Below, piece by piece: positions 1 to 7,517 of a DNA stretch of 21,213 nt. The position numbers were made by a program, and so were the translations under genes. Numbering within the stretch: position 1 is the first letter of the stretch; each line of letters starts with the position of its first letter. The notes under the pieces were generated by a model. The model searched no databases and was not told the origin of the DNA. It saw nothing but the letters and a program-made list of their open reading frames with translations. This DNA comes from Phocaeicola sp. (lineage in GTDB: Bacteria > Bacteroidota > Bacteroidia > Bacteroidales > Bacteroidaceae). The stretch spans positions 1 through 21,213 of the forward strand of contig JAHHQU010000038.1 in the NCBI GenBank assembly GCA_020026225.1, read 5' to 3'.

Positions 1-1
1 C

Positions 2-85
2 TTTTTAGAATCGCTAAGCTATATGGCTATCCCCATTGATTATCTACTGAGCCATTTTCCATCCAACCGACATAATCAAGCTTAG
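2..85 (+). CDS. 3' end of an unidentified upstream gene (partial)
   Basis: A reading frame is open from the left edge to a TAG at 83-85 and encodes 27 residues with a mixed hydrophobic/polar composition (ending SNRHNQA). The stop lies at the start of a hairpin followed by a T run (83-114), which is how a real gene end would look. The fragment is too short to assign a family, and a 27-codon open frame can occur by chance, so the call rests mainly on the adjoining terminator. Confidence 0.35.
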   Translation, partial: FLESLSYMAIPIDYLLSHFPSNRHNQA

Positions 86-114
86 AACACCTTTCACTAT
101 GGGTTCTATTTTTT
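83..114 (+). terminator. intrinsic terminator upstream of gyrB
   Basis: TAGAAC (83-88) pairs with GTTCTA (103-108). The stem extends inward by a C-G pair after one mismatch, and six T follow directly (109-114). It separates whatever lies to the left from the gyrB transcript. Confidence 0.55.
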
Positions 115-158
115 ACTTTTTTTGATACTTGAAATAGGTCTATGTCGCGTTTTTTTCG

Positions 159-166
159 TAACTTTG
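159..166 (+). promoter_or_regulatory. candidate -7 element of the gyrB promoter
   Basis: TAACTTTG matches the Bacteroidetes TAnnTTTG -7 consensus exactly and lies 25 bp before the gyrB start. No good TTTG -33 element sits 19-21 bp upstream (the sequence there is ATAG-like), so this is a half-site call. The short A-rich leader that follows is typical of Bacteroidetes, which rarely use strong Shine-Dalgarno sites. Confidence 0.45.
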
Positions 167-191
167 AACGTTTTAAAATAGAACTAAGAAA

Positions 192-2156
192 ATGAGTGAA
201 GAACTGACATCAAATAGCAGCAACAATTACTCGGCAAGCAGTATCCAGGTTCTGGAAGGACTCGAAGCCGTACGTAAACGTCCTGCCATGTATATCGGCG
301 ATATCAGCGAAAAAGGCTTACACCACTTGGTATATGAAGTGGTAGACAACTCTATAGACGAAGCCTTGGCCGGTTTTTGTAACCATATAGAAGTAACGAT
401 CAATGAAGATAACTCCATTACCGTACAAGATAACGGACGTGGTATTCCTGTAGACTATCATCCAAAAGAAAAAAAATCTGCATTGGAAGTCGTAATGACT
501 GTACTCCATGCCGGTGGTAAATTCGACAAGGGTTCTTATAAAGTATCTGGCGGTTTACACGGTGTCGGTGTATCGTGCGTGAACGCTCTTTCAAGTCACA
601 TGACAACCAACGTATTCCGCAACGGTAAGATTTATCAGCAGGAATATGAATATGGAAAGCCCATTTATCCAGTAAAGGAAGTGGGAACAACCGATATAAC
701 AGGTACCAAACAAACATTCCATCCAGATGCAGATATCTTCACTGTAACAGAATACAAGTATAGCATCCTTCAGGCTCGTATGCGCGAATTAGCCTACTTG
801 AATAAAGGAATTACCATTACTCTCTGTGATAAGCGTGTAATAAACGAAGATGGAAGCTACAAAAAAGAAGTATTCCACTCTGAAGAAGGTGTGAAAGAAT
901 TCGTTCGCTTCTTGAATTCAAACAACACCCCGCTTATTGATGATGTCATCTATCTGAACACAGAAAAACAAGGTGTACCTATTGAATGTGCAATCATGTA
1001 CAATACTGGGTTCCGTGAAAATCTGCATTCATATGTCAACAACATCAATACAATAGAAGGCGGTACACACGAAGGTGGTTTCCGTGCTGCGCTGACACGT
1101 GTATTGAAAAAATACGCTGAAGAAAGCAAAGCTTTGGAAAAAGCCAAGGTTGAAATCTCAGGTGAAGACTTCCGTGAAGGGTTGATCGCTGTCATTTCTG
1201 TAAAAGTTTCTGAACCTCAGTTTGAAGGACAGACCAAGACCAAGTTAGGTAACAGCGAAGTCAGCGGTGCAGTAAATCAAGCTGTAGGAGAAGCATTGAC
1301 CTATTATTTGGAAGAGCACCCTAAAGAAGCTAAAATAATTGTAGACAAGGTTGTCTTGGCAGCGACTGCTCGTGTAGCTGCACGAAAAGCACGTGAATCT
1401 GTTCAACGAAAGAGTCCGATGGGTGGTGGCGGTCTGCCAGGTAAATTGGCCGATTGCTCTAGCCGTACAGCTGAAGAATGTGAATTGTTCCTTGTCGAGG
1501 GTGATTCTGCGGGTGGTTCAGCAAAACAAGGCCGTAGCCGTCAGTTCCAAGCTATCCTTCCACTTCGCGGTAAGATTCTGAATGTAGAAAAAGCCATGTG
1601 GCACAAAGCTTTCGAAAGTGAAGAGGTAAACAATATTATCCAAGCATTGGGCATTAGATTCGGTGTAGAAGGAGAAGAAGACAGCAAGAAAGCAAATATC
1701 GACAAGTTGCGTTATCATAAGGTAATCATCATGACCGATGCCGATGTCGATGGTTCTCACATCGACACACTGATTATGACTCTATTCTACCGTTATATGC
1801 CAGAAGTGATTCAAGGCGGACACTTGTACATCGCTACTCCTCCTCTCTACAAATGTACGAAAGGAAAGATCAGTGAATATTGTTACACAGAAGAAGCTCG
1901 TCAGGAATTCATCTTGAAATATGGAGACGGAAGTGAACAAGGAATTCACACTCAGCGATACAAAGGTTTGGGTGAAATGAACCCTGAACAACTTTGGGAA
2001 ACGACTATGAATCCTGAAACTCGTATCTTGAAACAGGTACAAATTGAAAATGCTGCTGATGCGGATTACATTTTCTCTATGTTAATGGGAGATGATGTAG
2101 CTCCACGACGCGAATTTATTGAAAGCAACGCGACTTATGCAAGCATTGATGCTTAA
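192..2156 (+). CDS. gyrB: DNA gyrase subunit B
   Basis: This is the ATPase subunit of DNA gyrase, which with GyrA (not in the window) introduces negative supercoils. It has 654 residues, normal for Bacteroidetes GyrB. The GHKL ATPase fold is complete: catalytic Glu49 and Asn53 in YEVVDNSIDE, Asp80 in QDNGRGIP, the glycine-rich lid GGLHGVGV at 120-127 and the QTK loop at 347-349. The TOPRIM domain carries the metal-binding Glu436 in EGDSAGGSA and Asp516/518/520 in TDADVDGSH. The C-terminal QRYKGLGEMNPEQLWETTM segment is the usual GyrB tail. ParE is the main alternative, but the sequence reads as GyrB. The start at 192 follows an A-rich leader and gives the expected N-terminus, with the conserved LEAVRKRPAMYIGD beginning at residue 24. 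It is flanked by terminators on both sides and so is probably a single-gene transcript. No breaks or missing residues were seen. Confidence 0.97.
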   Translation: MSEELTSNSSNNYSASSIQVLEGLEAVRKRPAMYIGDISEKGLHHLVYEVVDNSIDEALAGFCNHIEVTINEDNSITVQDNGRGIPVDYHPKEKKSALEVVMTVLHAGGKFDKGSYKVSGGLHGVGVSCVNALSSHMTTNVFRNGKIYQQEYEYGKPIYPVKEVGTTDITGTKQTFHPDADIFTVTEYKYSILQARMRELAYLNKGITITLCDKRVINEDGSYKKEVFHSEEGVKEFVRFLNSNNTPLIDDVIYLNTEKQGVPIECAIMYNTGFRENLHSYVNNINTIEGGTHEGGFRAALTRVLKKYAEESKALEKAKVEISGEDFREGLIAVISVKVSEPQFEGQTKTKLGNSEVSGAVNQAVGEALTYYLEEHPKEAKIIVDKVVLAATARVAARKARESVQRKSPMGGGGLPGKLADCSSRTAEECELFLVEGDSAGGSAKQGRSRQFQAILPLRGKILNVEKAMWHKAFESEEVNNIIQALGIRFGVEGEEDSKKANIDKLRYHKVIIMTDADVDGSHIDTLIMTLFYRYMPEVIQGGHLYIATPPLYKCTKGKISEYCYTEEARQEFILKYGDGSEQGIHTQRYKGLGEMNPEQLWETTMNPETRILKQVQIENAADADYIFSMLMGDDVAPRREFIESNATYASIDA

Positions 2157-2212
2157 GCATAGGTTGTATTTATAAATCATCATTTTTATTACTCCTCACA
2201 TCTTACATGAGG

Positions 2213-2249
2213 AAAGCCTCGGATTCTTTTAGATTCCGGGGCTTTTTTA
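2213..2249 (+). terminator. gyrB intrinsic terminator
   Basis: A GC-rich hairpin (AAAGCCTCGGA at 2213-2223 against TCCGGGGCTTT at 2235-2245, with one T-T mismatch before a short inner stem) is followed by T residues to 2248. It lies 56 bp after the gyrB stop and isolates gyrB from malQ. Confidence 0.85.
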
Positions 2250-2282
2250 TTTTCCAAATTCCAGACACATTTCCCTATCTGT

Positions 2283-2315
2283 TCTGACGAATCTCACCTA
2301 AAATGATTACATTTG
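2283..2315 (+). promoter_or_regulatory. malQ promoter (Bacteroidetes housekeeping type)
   Basis: TACATTTG at 2308-2315 matches the TAnnTTTG -7 element exactly, and TCTG at 2283-2286 is a one-mismatch -33 (consensus TTTG) at a 21-bp spacing. Transcription would start near 2322, giving a leader of about 25 nt before malQ. Confidence 0.6.
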
Positions 2316-2346
2316 AAAGAAAATTTGAAATCTAATACCTGAATAT

Positions 2347-5022
2347 ATGAAACTAACTTTCCGCATTCAGTACCGTACCGTATGGGGAGAACACTTACGC
2401 GTCATTCTCAACGGTGACGAAGAAAATGCTTTCGCCTTGTTTACACGCGACGGCAACGAATGGCAAGGAGCCTGTGACTACCAACTTCCTGCAGGCACCA
2501 ACTACATAGAATACAGATATTGTGTATTCCGCAACTCAGACTGCATACGCAAAGAACTGGGAGCTATCCCACACCTATTTTATATCGGAAATGCACAACA
2601 AAGTCATTATATCATGGACGACTGCTGGCGCGATCTACCTACAGATGATTATAAGTATAGTTCGGCCTTCAACAGTCCGCATCCACTCTCAGAACCCAAA
2701 CGAATTTCCAACGGAGCTGGCACGTGCATTACATTCCGTGCATTATGTCCAGGATTAAGTAATAAGGACCAGGAGCTGGGAATTATTGGAAGTTGTGAAG
2801 CCCTAGGGAAATGGGAATATTACCGACCCTTACGCATGAGCGAAGTACGTCCAAACGTATGGCATCTCACCATAAATGCATCCACTTTGGAGCATCCTTT
2901 TGAATATAAATTCGTTGCAATTAATTCCAAAACAGGAGCAGTGGAAGAATGGGAAAAACATCCCAATCGCTCGCTGCATACCCAACCCCTGCTAAGAGGA
3001 GAAACTTATTTACCCCACGAAACTGAAGTGTTTTTTGACCTTCCAGAACGTAAGATTGCAGGAACAGCCATTCCGGTATTCTCCATCCGCTCTGAGGGGA
3101 GTTGTGGCATAGGTGATTTCGGTGACTTGATACATCTTATTGACTGGGCTGTAAAGACCCACCAAAAAGCCATTCAGATCCTTCCTATCAACGACACCAC
3201 CATGACTCATACATGGAAAGATTCGTATCCATACAACAGCATCTCCATTTATGCTTTTAATCCGATTTATATCGATTTACGACAATTGCCTCGATTGGAA
3301 GACGATGAAGAAGCAAAAAAATTTGAAGAAGAACGTGTTCGTCTCAACGAATTACCGGCCGTTGACTATGAGGGCGTAAATAAGATGAAATGGAATTACT
3401 TGAAGAAACTGTACGCACAAGAAGGAACCAAGACTCTTCAGTCAGCAGAGTTCAATTCGTTCTACGAAAAGAATGAACATTGGCTGAAACCGTATGCCGT
3501 TTTCTGTTATTTACGGGATAAATTCCATACTTCTGATTTTAACTCTTGGCCGGAATACAACGTGTACAAAAAGGAAGAAATCGACTTGCTTTATGAACCG
3601 GACAGTCCGTCACGAACATTCATTCTCTTTTATTGCTATCTGCAATACATCCTCCATGTCCAACTGCTTAAGGCAGCCAATCATGCCCGTAAGGAAGGAG
3701 TTATTCTGAAAGGAGATATTCCTATCGGAATCAGCCGATGCAGTGTAGAAGCCTGGGTAGAGCCTTATTACTTCAATATGAATGGTCAGGCAGGTGCCCC
3801 ACCCGATGCTTTTTCTACGAAGGGACAAAACTGGGGTTTCCCTACCTATAATTGGGATGTGATGGAAAAAGACAACTATCTTTGGTGGAGAAGAAGACTT
3901 TCAAAGATGTCAGAATATTTTACAGCTTATCGCATCGACCACATTTTAGGATTCTTCCGCATTTGGGAAATTCCGATTCATAGCGTACACGGAATTTTAG
4001 GACAATTCAACCCTTCCATGCCGATGACGGTGGATGAAATAAAGAGCTTCGGGCTTAACTTCCGAGAAGACGAGATGACAACTCCTTACATCAGCGAATA
4101 CATGATCAATACGATATTCGGTGAAAAAAGTGAAGAGGTAAAAAAGATCTTTGTACGGCCTAAAGGAAAAGACTTGTATGAGATGTGCCCTGAATTTGAT
4201 ACACAACGCAAGGTAGAAGCCTATTTTATCGACAAGACGGATGAAGAAAGTCTGAAGTATAAGGAGAACCTATACAACTTAATCAGTGATGTTTTATTTA
4301 TTGCAGACCGTAATGATCCTACTCGTTACCATCCTCGCATCGCCGTGCAGAATGATTACGTATACAAGCAGTTAAACTGGTTAGAACAACAAGCTTTCAA
4401 TAACTTGTATAATCATTACTACTATCAACGCCACAACGAGTTTTGGTATAAAGAAGCCATGAAGAAATTACCCGTTCTTACTCAGTCTACTCGAATGCTA
4501 GTATGCGGTGAAGATTTAGGTATGGTGCCCGATTGTGTTCCTTGGGTTATGAAACAATTGCAGATTCTTTCCTTGGAAATCCAACGCATGCCCAAAGATT
4601 CGAACCAAGAATTTGGTCATGTATACGCATACCCCAAACAATCCGTATGTTCAACGGGTACCCATGATATGAGTACACTGCGTGGCTGGTGGGAAGAAAA
4701 CCAAGGAATGACTGCCGACTTCTATCACTATGAGCTAGGACATTGGGGTGAAATACCTCAACATGCTCCAGGTTGGCTTTGCAAAGAAATTATAGGGATG
4801 CATCTGAATAGTCCTTCACTTCTATGCATTCTACCATGGCAAGATTGGACATCTATGGAAGACAAACTTCGTACTTCCGACACATCAACGGAACGTATCA
4901 ACGTTCCTGCCAATCCCAATAACTATTGGCAATGGCGCATGCACATTACTTTAGAGGAGTTGATGAAACATTCAAAATTTAATGAAGAGATCAGCAGAAT
5001 GATTGATGAAAGCAATAGATAA
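2347..5022 (+). CDS. malQ: 4-alpha-glucanotransferase (amylomaltase, GH77) with two CBM20 domains
   Basis: This enzyme disproportionates maltooligosaccharides in the cytoplasm by transferring alpha-1,4-glucan segments and releasing glucose, so it processes imported starch or glycogen fragments. It has 891 residues, far longer than a classical MalQ of about 500. The extra length is two N-terminal starch-binding CBM20 domains (about 1-115 and 125-240, the second with GIIGSCEALGKW) and an insertion in the catalytic domain. The GH77 residues are present: nucleophile Asp531 in YRIDH, acid/base Glu722 in CGEDLGMVPDCV and Asp774 in GTHDMSTLRGWW. The nucleophile to acid/base distance is 191 residues against 47 in the Thermus enzyme, which is the DPE2 hallmark. 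There is no signal peptide. It has its own promoter and terminator, and there are no other starch genes beside it, so it is probably a scattered housekeeping gene rather than part of the neighbouring PUL. Confidence 0.93.
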   Translation: MKLTFRIQYRTVWGEHLRVILNGDEENAFALFTRDGNEWQGACDYQLPAGTNYIEYRYCVFRNSDCIRKELGAIPHLFYIGNAQQSHYIMDDCWRDLPTDDYKYSSAFNSPHPLSEPKRISNGAGTCITFRALCPGLSNKDQELGIIGSCEALGKWEYYRPLRMSEVRPNVWHLTINASTLEHPFEYKFVAINSKTGAVEEWEKHPNRSLHTQPLLRGETYLPHETEVFFDLPERKIAGTAIPVFSIRSEGSCGIGDFGDLIHLIDWAVKTHQKAIQILPINDTTMTHTWKDSYPYNSISIYAFNPIYIDLRQLPRLEDDEEAKKFEEERVRLNELPAVDYEGVNKMKWNYLKKLYAQEGTKTLQSAEFNSFYEKNEHWLKPYAVFCYLRDKFHTSDFNSWPEYNVYKKEEIDLLYEPDSPSRTFILFYCYLQYILHVQLLKAANHARKEGVILKGDIPIGISRCSVEAWVEPYYFNMNGQAGAPPDAFSTKGQNWGFPTYNWDVMEKDNYLWWRRRLSKMSEYFTAYRIDHILGFFRIWEIPIHSVHGILGQFNPSMPMTVDEIKSFGLNFREDEMTTPYISEYMINTIFGEKSEEVKKIFVRPKGKDLYEMCPEFDTQRKVEAYFIDKTDEESLKYKENLYNLISDVLFIADRNDPTRYHPRIAVQNDYVYKQLNWLEQQAFNNLYNHYYYQRHNEFWYKEAMKKLPVLTQSTRMLVCGEDLGMVPDCVPWVMKQLQILSLEIQRMPKDSNQEFGHVYAYPKQSVCSTGTHDMSTLRGWWEENQGMTADFYHYELGHWGEIPQHAPGWLCKEIIGMHLNSPSLLCILPWQDWTSMEDKLRTSDTSTERINVPANPNNYWQWRMHITLEELMKHSKFNEEISRMIDESNR

Positions 5023-5042
5023 CTAAAGCTTCATACCACATG

Positions 5043-5114
5043 CAGGAGTCATAAAAAAAGGCTGTCTGGAGATGAATAAAATCATTTCTAGACAGCCTTT
5101 TTTTATGACTCCTG
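5043..5114. terminator. malQ terminator, a 72-nt near-perfect palindrome
   Basis: The two arms of 25 nt (5043-5067 and 5090-5114) are exact reverse complements, and the pairing continues inward with G-U wobbles to a small loop near 5076-5081. The inner stem (GGCTGTCT/AGACAGCC) is preceded by seven A and followed by seven T, so it can terminate on both strands. The arms continue another 10 bp outside the A/T tracts, which is more than termination needs. Confidence 0.85.
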
Positions 5115-5145
5115 TAGAAATCCTTATCTCAATAAAAGGACTTTT

Positions 5146-5180
5146 TAAAAGAGCCGTCTGTTAAACAGACAGCTCTTTTA
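5146..5180 (-). terminator. terminator of the PUL operon
   Basis: TAAAAGAGC (5146-5154) pairs with GCTCTTTTA (5172-5180), and inside it GTCTG (5156-5160) pairs with CAGAC (5166-5170), with one C-A mismatch between the two stems. It lies 8 bp beyond the stop of the last PUL gene and is read leftwards into a short T run. It is separate from the malQ hairpin. Confidence 0.7.
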
Positions 5181-5187
5181 GAGATTA

Positions 5188-6321
5188 TTATTTGATTTCA
5201 ATAGGAACTTCCAATGACTGGATTGATATACCGCTAGTAGTTGCCTCAACTTTACCTACAGCATCTTTAAAGCGACCACCTTCAGAAGTTTCAGAACCGT
5301 TCAGTTTATAATAAAGTTCCAAGCCTTCAGATTTAGGATCTACGGTATACATATTCTGTTTCAACTGATTTTCAGTACGAGCTACACTCCATACACGAAC
5401 CTCACTCATCATACCGAAGAATGGACGTTCACCCCACTGGAATCCATAAACTTTACCAATATAGAAACCTACACCGTAATTAGGATCGAAACCAGGGATA
5501 GCCCAAGCTGATTCAGCCCACTTATTACCATTTACATAGATACCTGTCTTACCTGAACCTTGATCGTAAGTTACAGCTACATGATACCAAGTTTTAGCTT
5601 TAAGTGGTTCTTTCACATTATAATGTTGGTTACCAGCTATCTCAATAATGTCTCTAGGAGTTGTACCACCACCAGCATCACCGATACGCAAAATCATGAT
5701 ACCTTCATTACCCATAACGGTATTATTATTACCAAAATGGTCAACATAAAGAAGAGCTTCATAAGTAAATGACTGGAAATAAGTACCTACAGGGAACTTA
5801 ACTGATATGTAGTCACTATAGAACTGACCAGCCTTAGTTATTCTAACAGGTTTCTTAATAAAGAAATAGGCGATATCACCACCCGGGGTTGTAGGAACTG
5901 AAGACTGTATGCTGATAGGTAAAACATAAGATTTACCTTCTTCCATTGAACTTAAATTAGAGAACTCAAGCTGTACCTTTTCTGCATACAAAGAGCCACT
6001 TGGAATAGTAGCTGAAGATGAGCTCAAACTAACGTTGTTCGTATCAAACATTACATAATTGGTACCGTATTTCGCATTGTATTCGCTAATATAAGAAGCA
6101 TCAGCAACATGATAAGTAACGGAAGCGTCCGATGAAATTGCTGAAGTCAAACGAGAAGTAAGTTCGAAAGACATTACATCACCGTCCTCTACGGTTAGGT
6201 TGTATTCTTTATTTTCAAAATAAACCTTTGGCTCCAATAAATCTTCTACAGAATCATTGCATGCCCCAAGGAGCAATGAAGTAATTCCTAGAGCCAAACT
6301 TTTAAATATATATTTGTTCAT
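5188..6321 (-). CDS. DUF1735 and LamG-domain surface lipoprotein (putative glycan-binding protein)
   Basis: A predicted outer-membrane lipoprotein of 377 residues with a lipobox LLGAC (Cys21) after a short hydrophobic signal. Residues about 30-150 resemble the DUF1735 beta-sandwich found at the N-terminus of many Bacteroides surface glycan-binding proteins. Residues about 165-345 form a concanavalin-like LamG domain, recognisable from TWYHVAVTYDQGSGKTGIYV, FYIGK and the MMSEVRVWSVART ending. No catalytic motif is visible. It is the last gene of the PUL, 44 bp after the GH18 gene, and both precede a terminator. DUF1735-LamG proteins sit beside GH18 endoglycosidases in Bacteroides N-glycan loci such as the BT3983-3994 region, so I infer it holds N-glycan or glycoprotein at the cell surface for the GH18 and SusCD. 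The ligand is not known from sequence. Confidence 0.85.
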   Translation of the reverse strand: MNKYIFKSLALGITSLLLGACNDSVEDLLEPKVYFENKEYNLTVEDGDVMSFELTSRLTSAISSDASVTYHVADASYISEYNAKYGTNYVMFDTNNVSLSSSSATIPSGSLYAEKVQLEFSNLSSMEEGKSYVLPISIQSSVPTTPGGDIAYFFIKKPVRITKAGQFYSDYISVKFPVGTYFQSFTYEALLYVDHFGNNNTVMGNEGIMILRIGDAGGGTTPRDIIEIAGNQHYNVKEPLKAKTWYHVAVTYDQGSGKTGIYVNGNKWAESAWAIPGFDPNYGVGFYIGKVYGFQWGERPFFGMMSEVRVWSVARTENQLKQNMYTVDPKSEGLELYYKLNGSETSEGGRFKDAVGKVEATTSGISIQSLEVPIEIK

Positions 6322-6365
6322 AGTCTTTTGTTTTACAGTTTGTTTTAATTATAGTAAAAAACGAC

Positions 6366-7487
6366 TCATTCTTGGGTTGTTTTTGTTGCAGGTTCACCTT
6401 CAGTCTGCCCATGTTGAGTCTTCCACTCATTGAACACCTTCTGGTTAATCTGAATGGCCTGACGCATCCATTTGTAATCAGGAGTATTGTCATAGTCATT
6501 ATCAACACGGTATGCACCTACTCCTCCCTTATAACCATTACTAGGCATAACACCAGCTTGACGTAATAAAGTTCCACCTGTTTTCGCGGATGATTCAAAG
6601 TTTTCAGTCGTAATTATCATTCTTGGATCTGCATATCCATCCAAATTAGGAACACGACCATAGGATTGTATTATATAATAATCCACATAACCTTCTAGAT
6701 CTCTAACTAGACCACCAAAATGTCCATCAATACAAATCAACTTATGTCCTTTGCCTTCTGGGTCGCTCTTAGGGCCAATATATTTGTTCATTTCTTTCAC
6801 AAGGAAGACAAGTTGGTCGTTATAAGACAAAGTACCGTCCATATCAAACACACCAGAACCAATTTCCCAGTCGATATCGAAACCATCCCATTCACTGGTA
6901 TACAATGTATCACACAGTGCCTTAGCAAAACGTGCCATGGATTCGTAGTAATTTTCACTACCTATTTCTCCTTCAAAGCCCCAGAACTCCCAACGGGCTT
7001 TCTTCTTGGCTTCTTCTAATTGGCTGTCAGACCATCCTTCTTCTTCCGCTTGTTTTTCAACAGGCAAATAAACACTAGACGGGGTACGACCTTTACCCAT
7101 ATACGACAATAAACTTACTTCAAGAAGCTTTGTTCCTTTTACTTTTTGAACAAATTCCTTATCTGCTTTCTGTTCCGGAGTAATTTCATAACGGTTAGGA
7201 CAGCCGCTCCACATAGAAACAAAATCCATACTATCAGGCATTGAAGTCAAATAACCGCGACGATAAGAACCTGCCGGTGCCCAGTTTGAATACCAGCCAA
7301 AAGCCACTGGACGTCCATAATTAAAATAAGTTTGCTTATAAGCACGCAGGTTTGCATAGTATTCACTATCACCCAATGTGTTGTATCCTCCAATATGCTC
7401 AACTTGGATATTCTCGACATCAGTACAAGAAGTTGCCAATAACCCTACAAGTGGGAGGATATATAATAATTTTCTTAATGTTTTCAT
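6366..7487 (-). CDS. GH18 lipoprotein, probable endo-beta-N-acetylglucosaminidase
   Basis: A 373-residue lipoprotein (lipobox LLATSC, Cys21) with a single GH18 TIM barrel. The catalytic strand 4 motif DxxDxDxE is intact as DGFDIDWE at 201-208, with Glu208 the predicted proton donor and Asp206 assisting the substrate N-acetyl group. Other barrel strands are recognisable: AFGWYSNW (62-69), LLEVSLLSYMG (121-131), LICIDGHFGG (250-259) and YIIQSYG (271-277). GH18 lipoproteins of this size in Bacteroides PULs usually cut the GlcNAc-GlcNAc core of N-glycans. Some paralogues have lost the glutamate and only bind, but this one has not. It lies 30 bp after susD and before the DUF1735-LamG gene. The alternative is a chitinase, less likely because there is no chitin-binding domain and the neighbours fit N-glycan loci. 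The glycan class (high-mannose or complex) cannot be read from the sequence. Confidence 0.88.
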   Translation of the reverse strand: MKTLRKLLYILPLVGLLATSCTDVENIQVEHIGGYNTLGDSEYYANLRAYKQTYFNYGRPVAFGWYSNWAPAGSYRRGYLTSMPDSMDFVSMWSGCPNRYEITPEQKADKEFVQKVKGTKLLEVSLLSYMGKGRTPSSVYLPVEKQAEEEGWSDSQLEEAKKKARWEFWGFEGEIGSENYYESMARFAKALCDTLYTSEWDGFDIDWEIGSGVFDMDGTLSYNDQLVFLVKEMNKYIGPKSDPEGKGHKLICIDGHFGGLVRDLEGYVDYYIIQSYGRVPNLDGYADPRMIITTENFESSAKTGGTLLRQAGVMPSNGYKGGVGAYRVDNDYDNTPDYKWMRQAIQINQKVFNEWKTQHGQTEGEPATKTTQE

Positions 7488-7517
7488 ATCTTATTAAATA
7501 TTTTGAGTTTGTACAAA

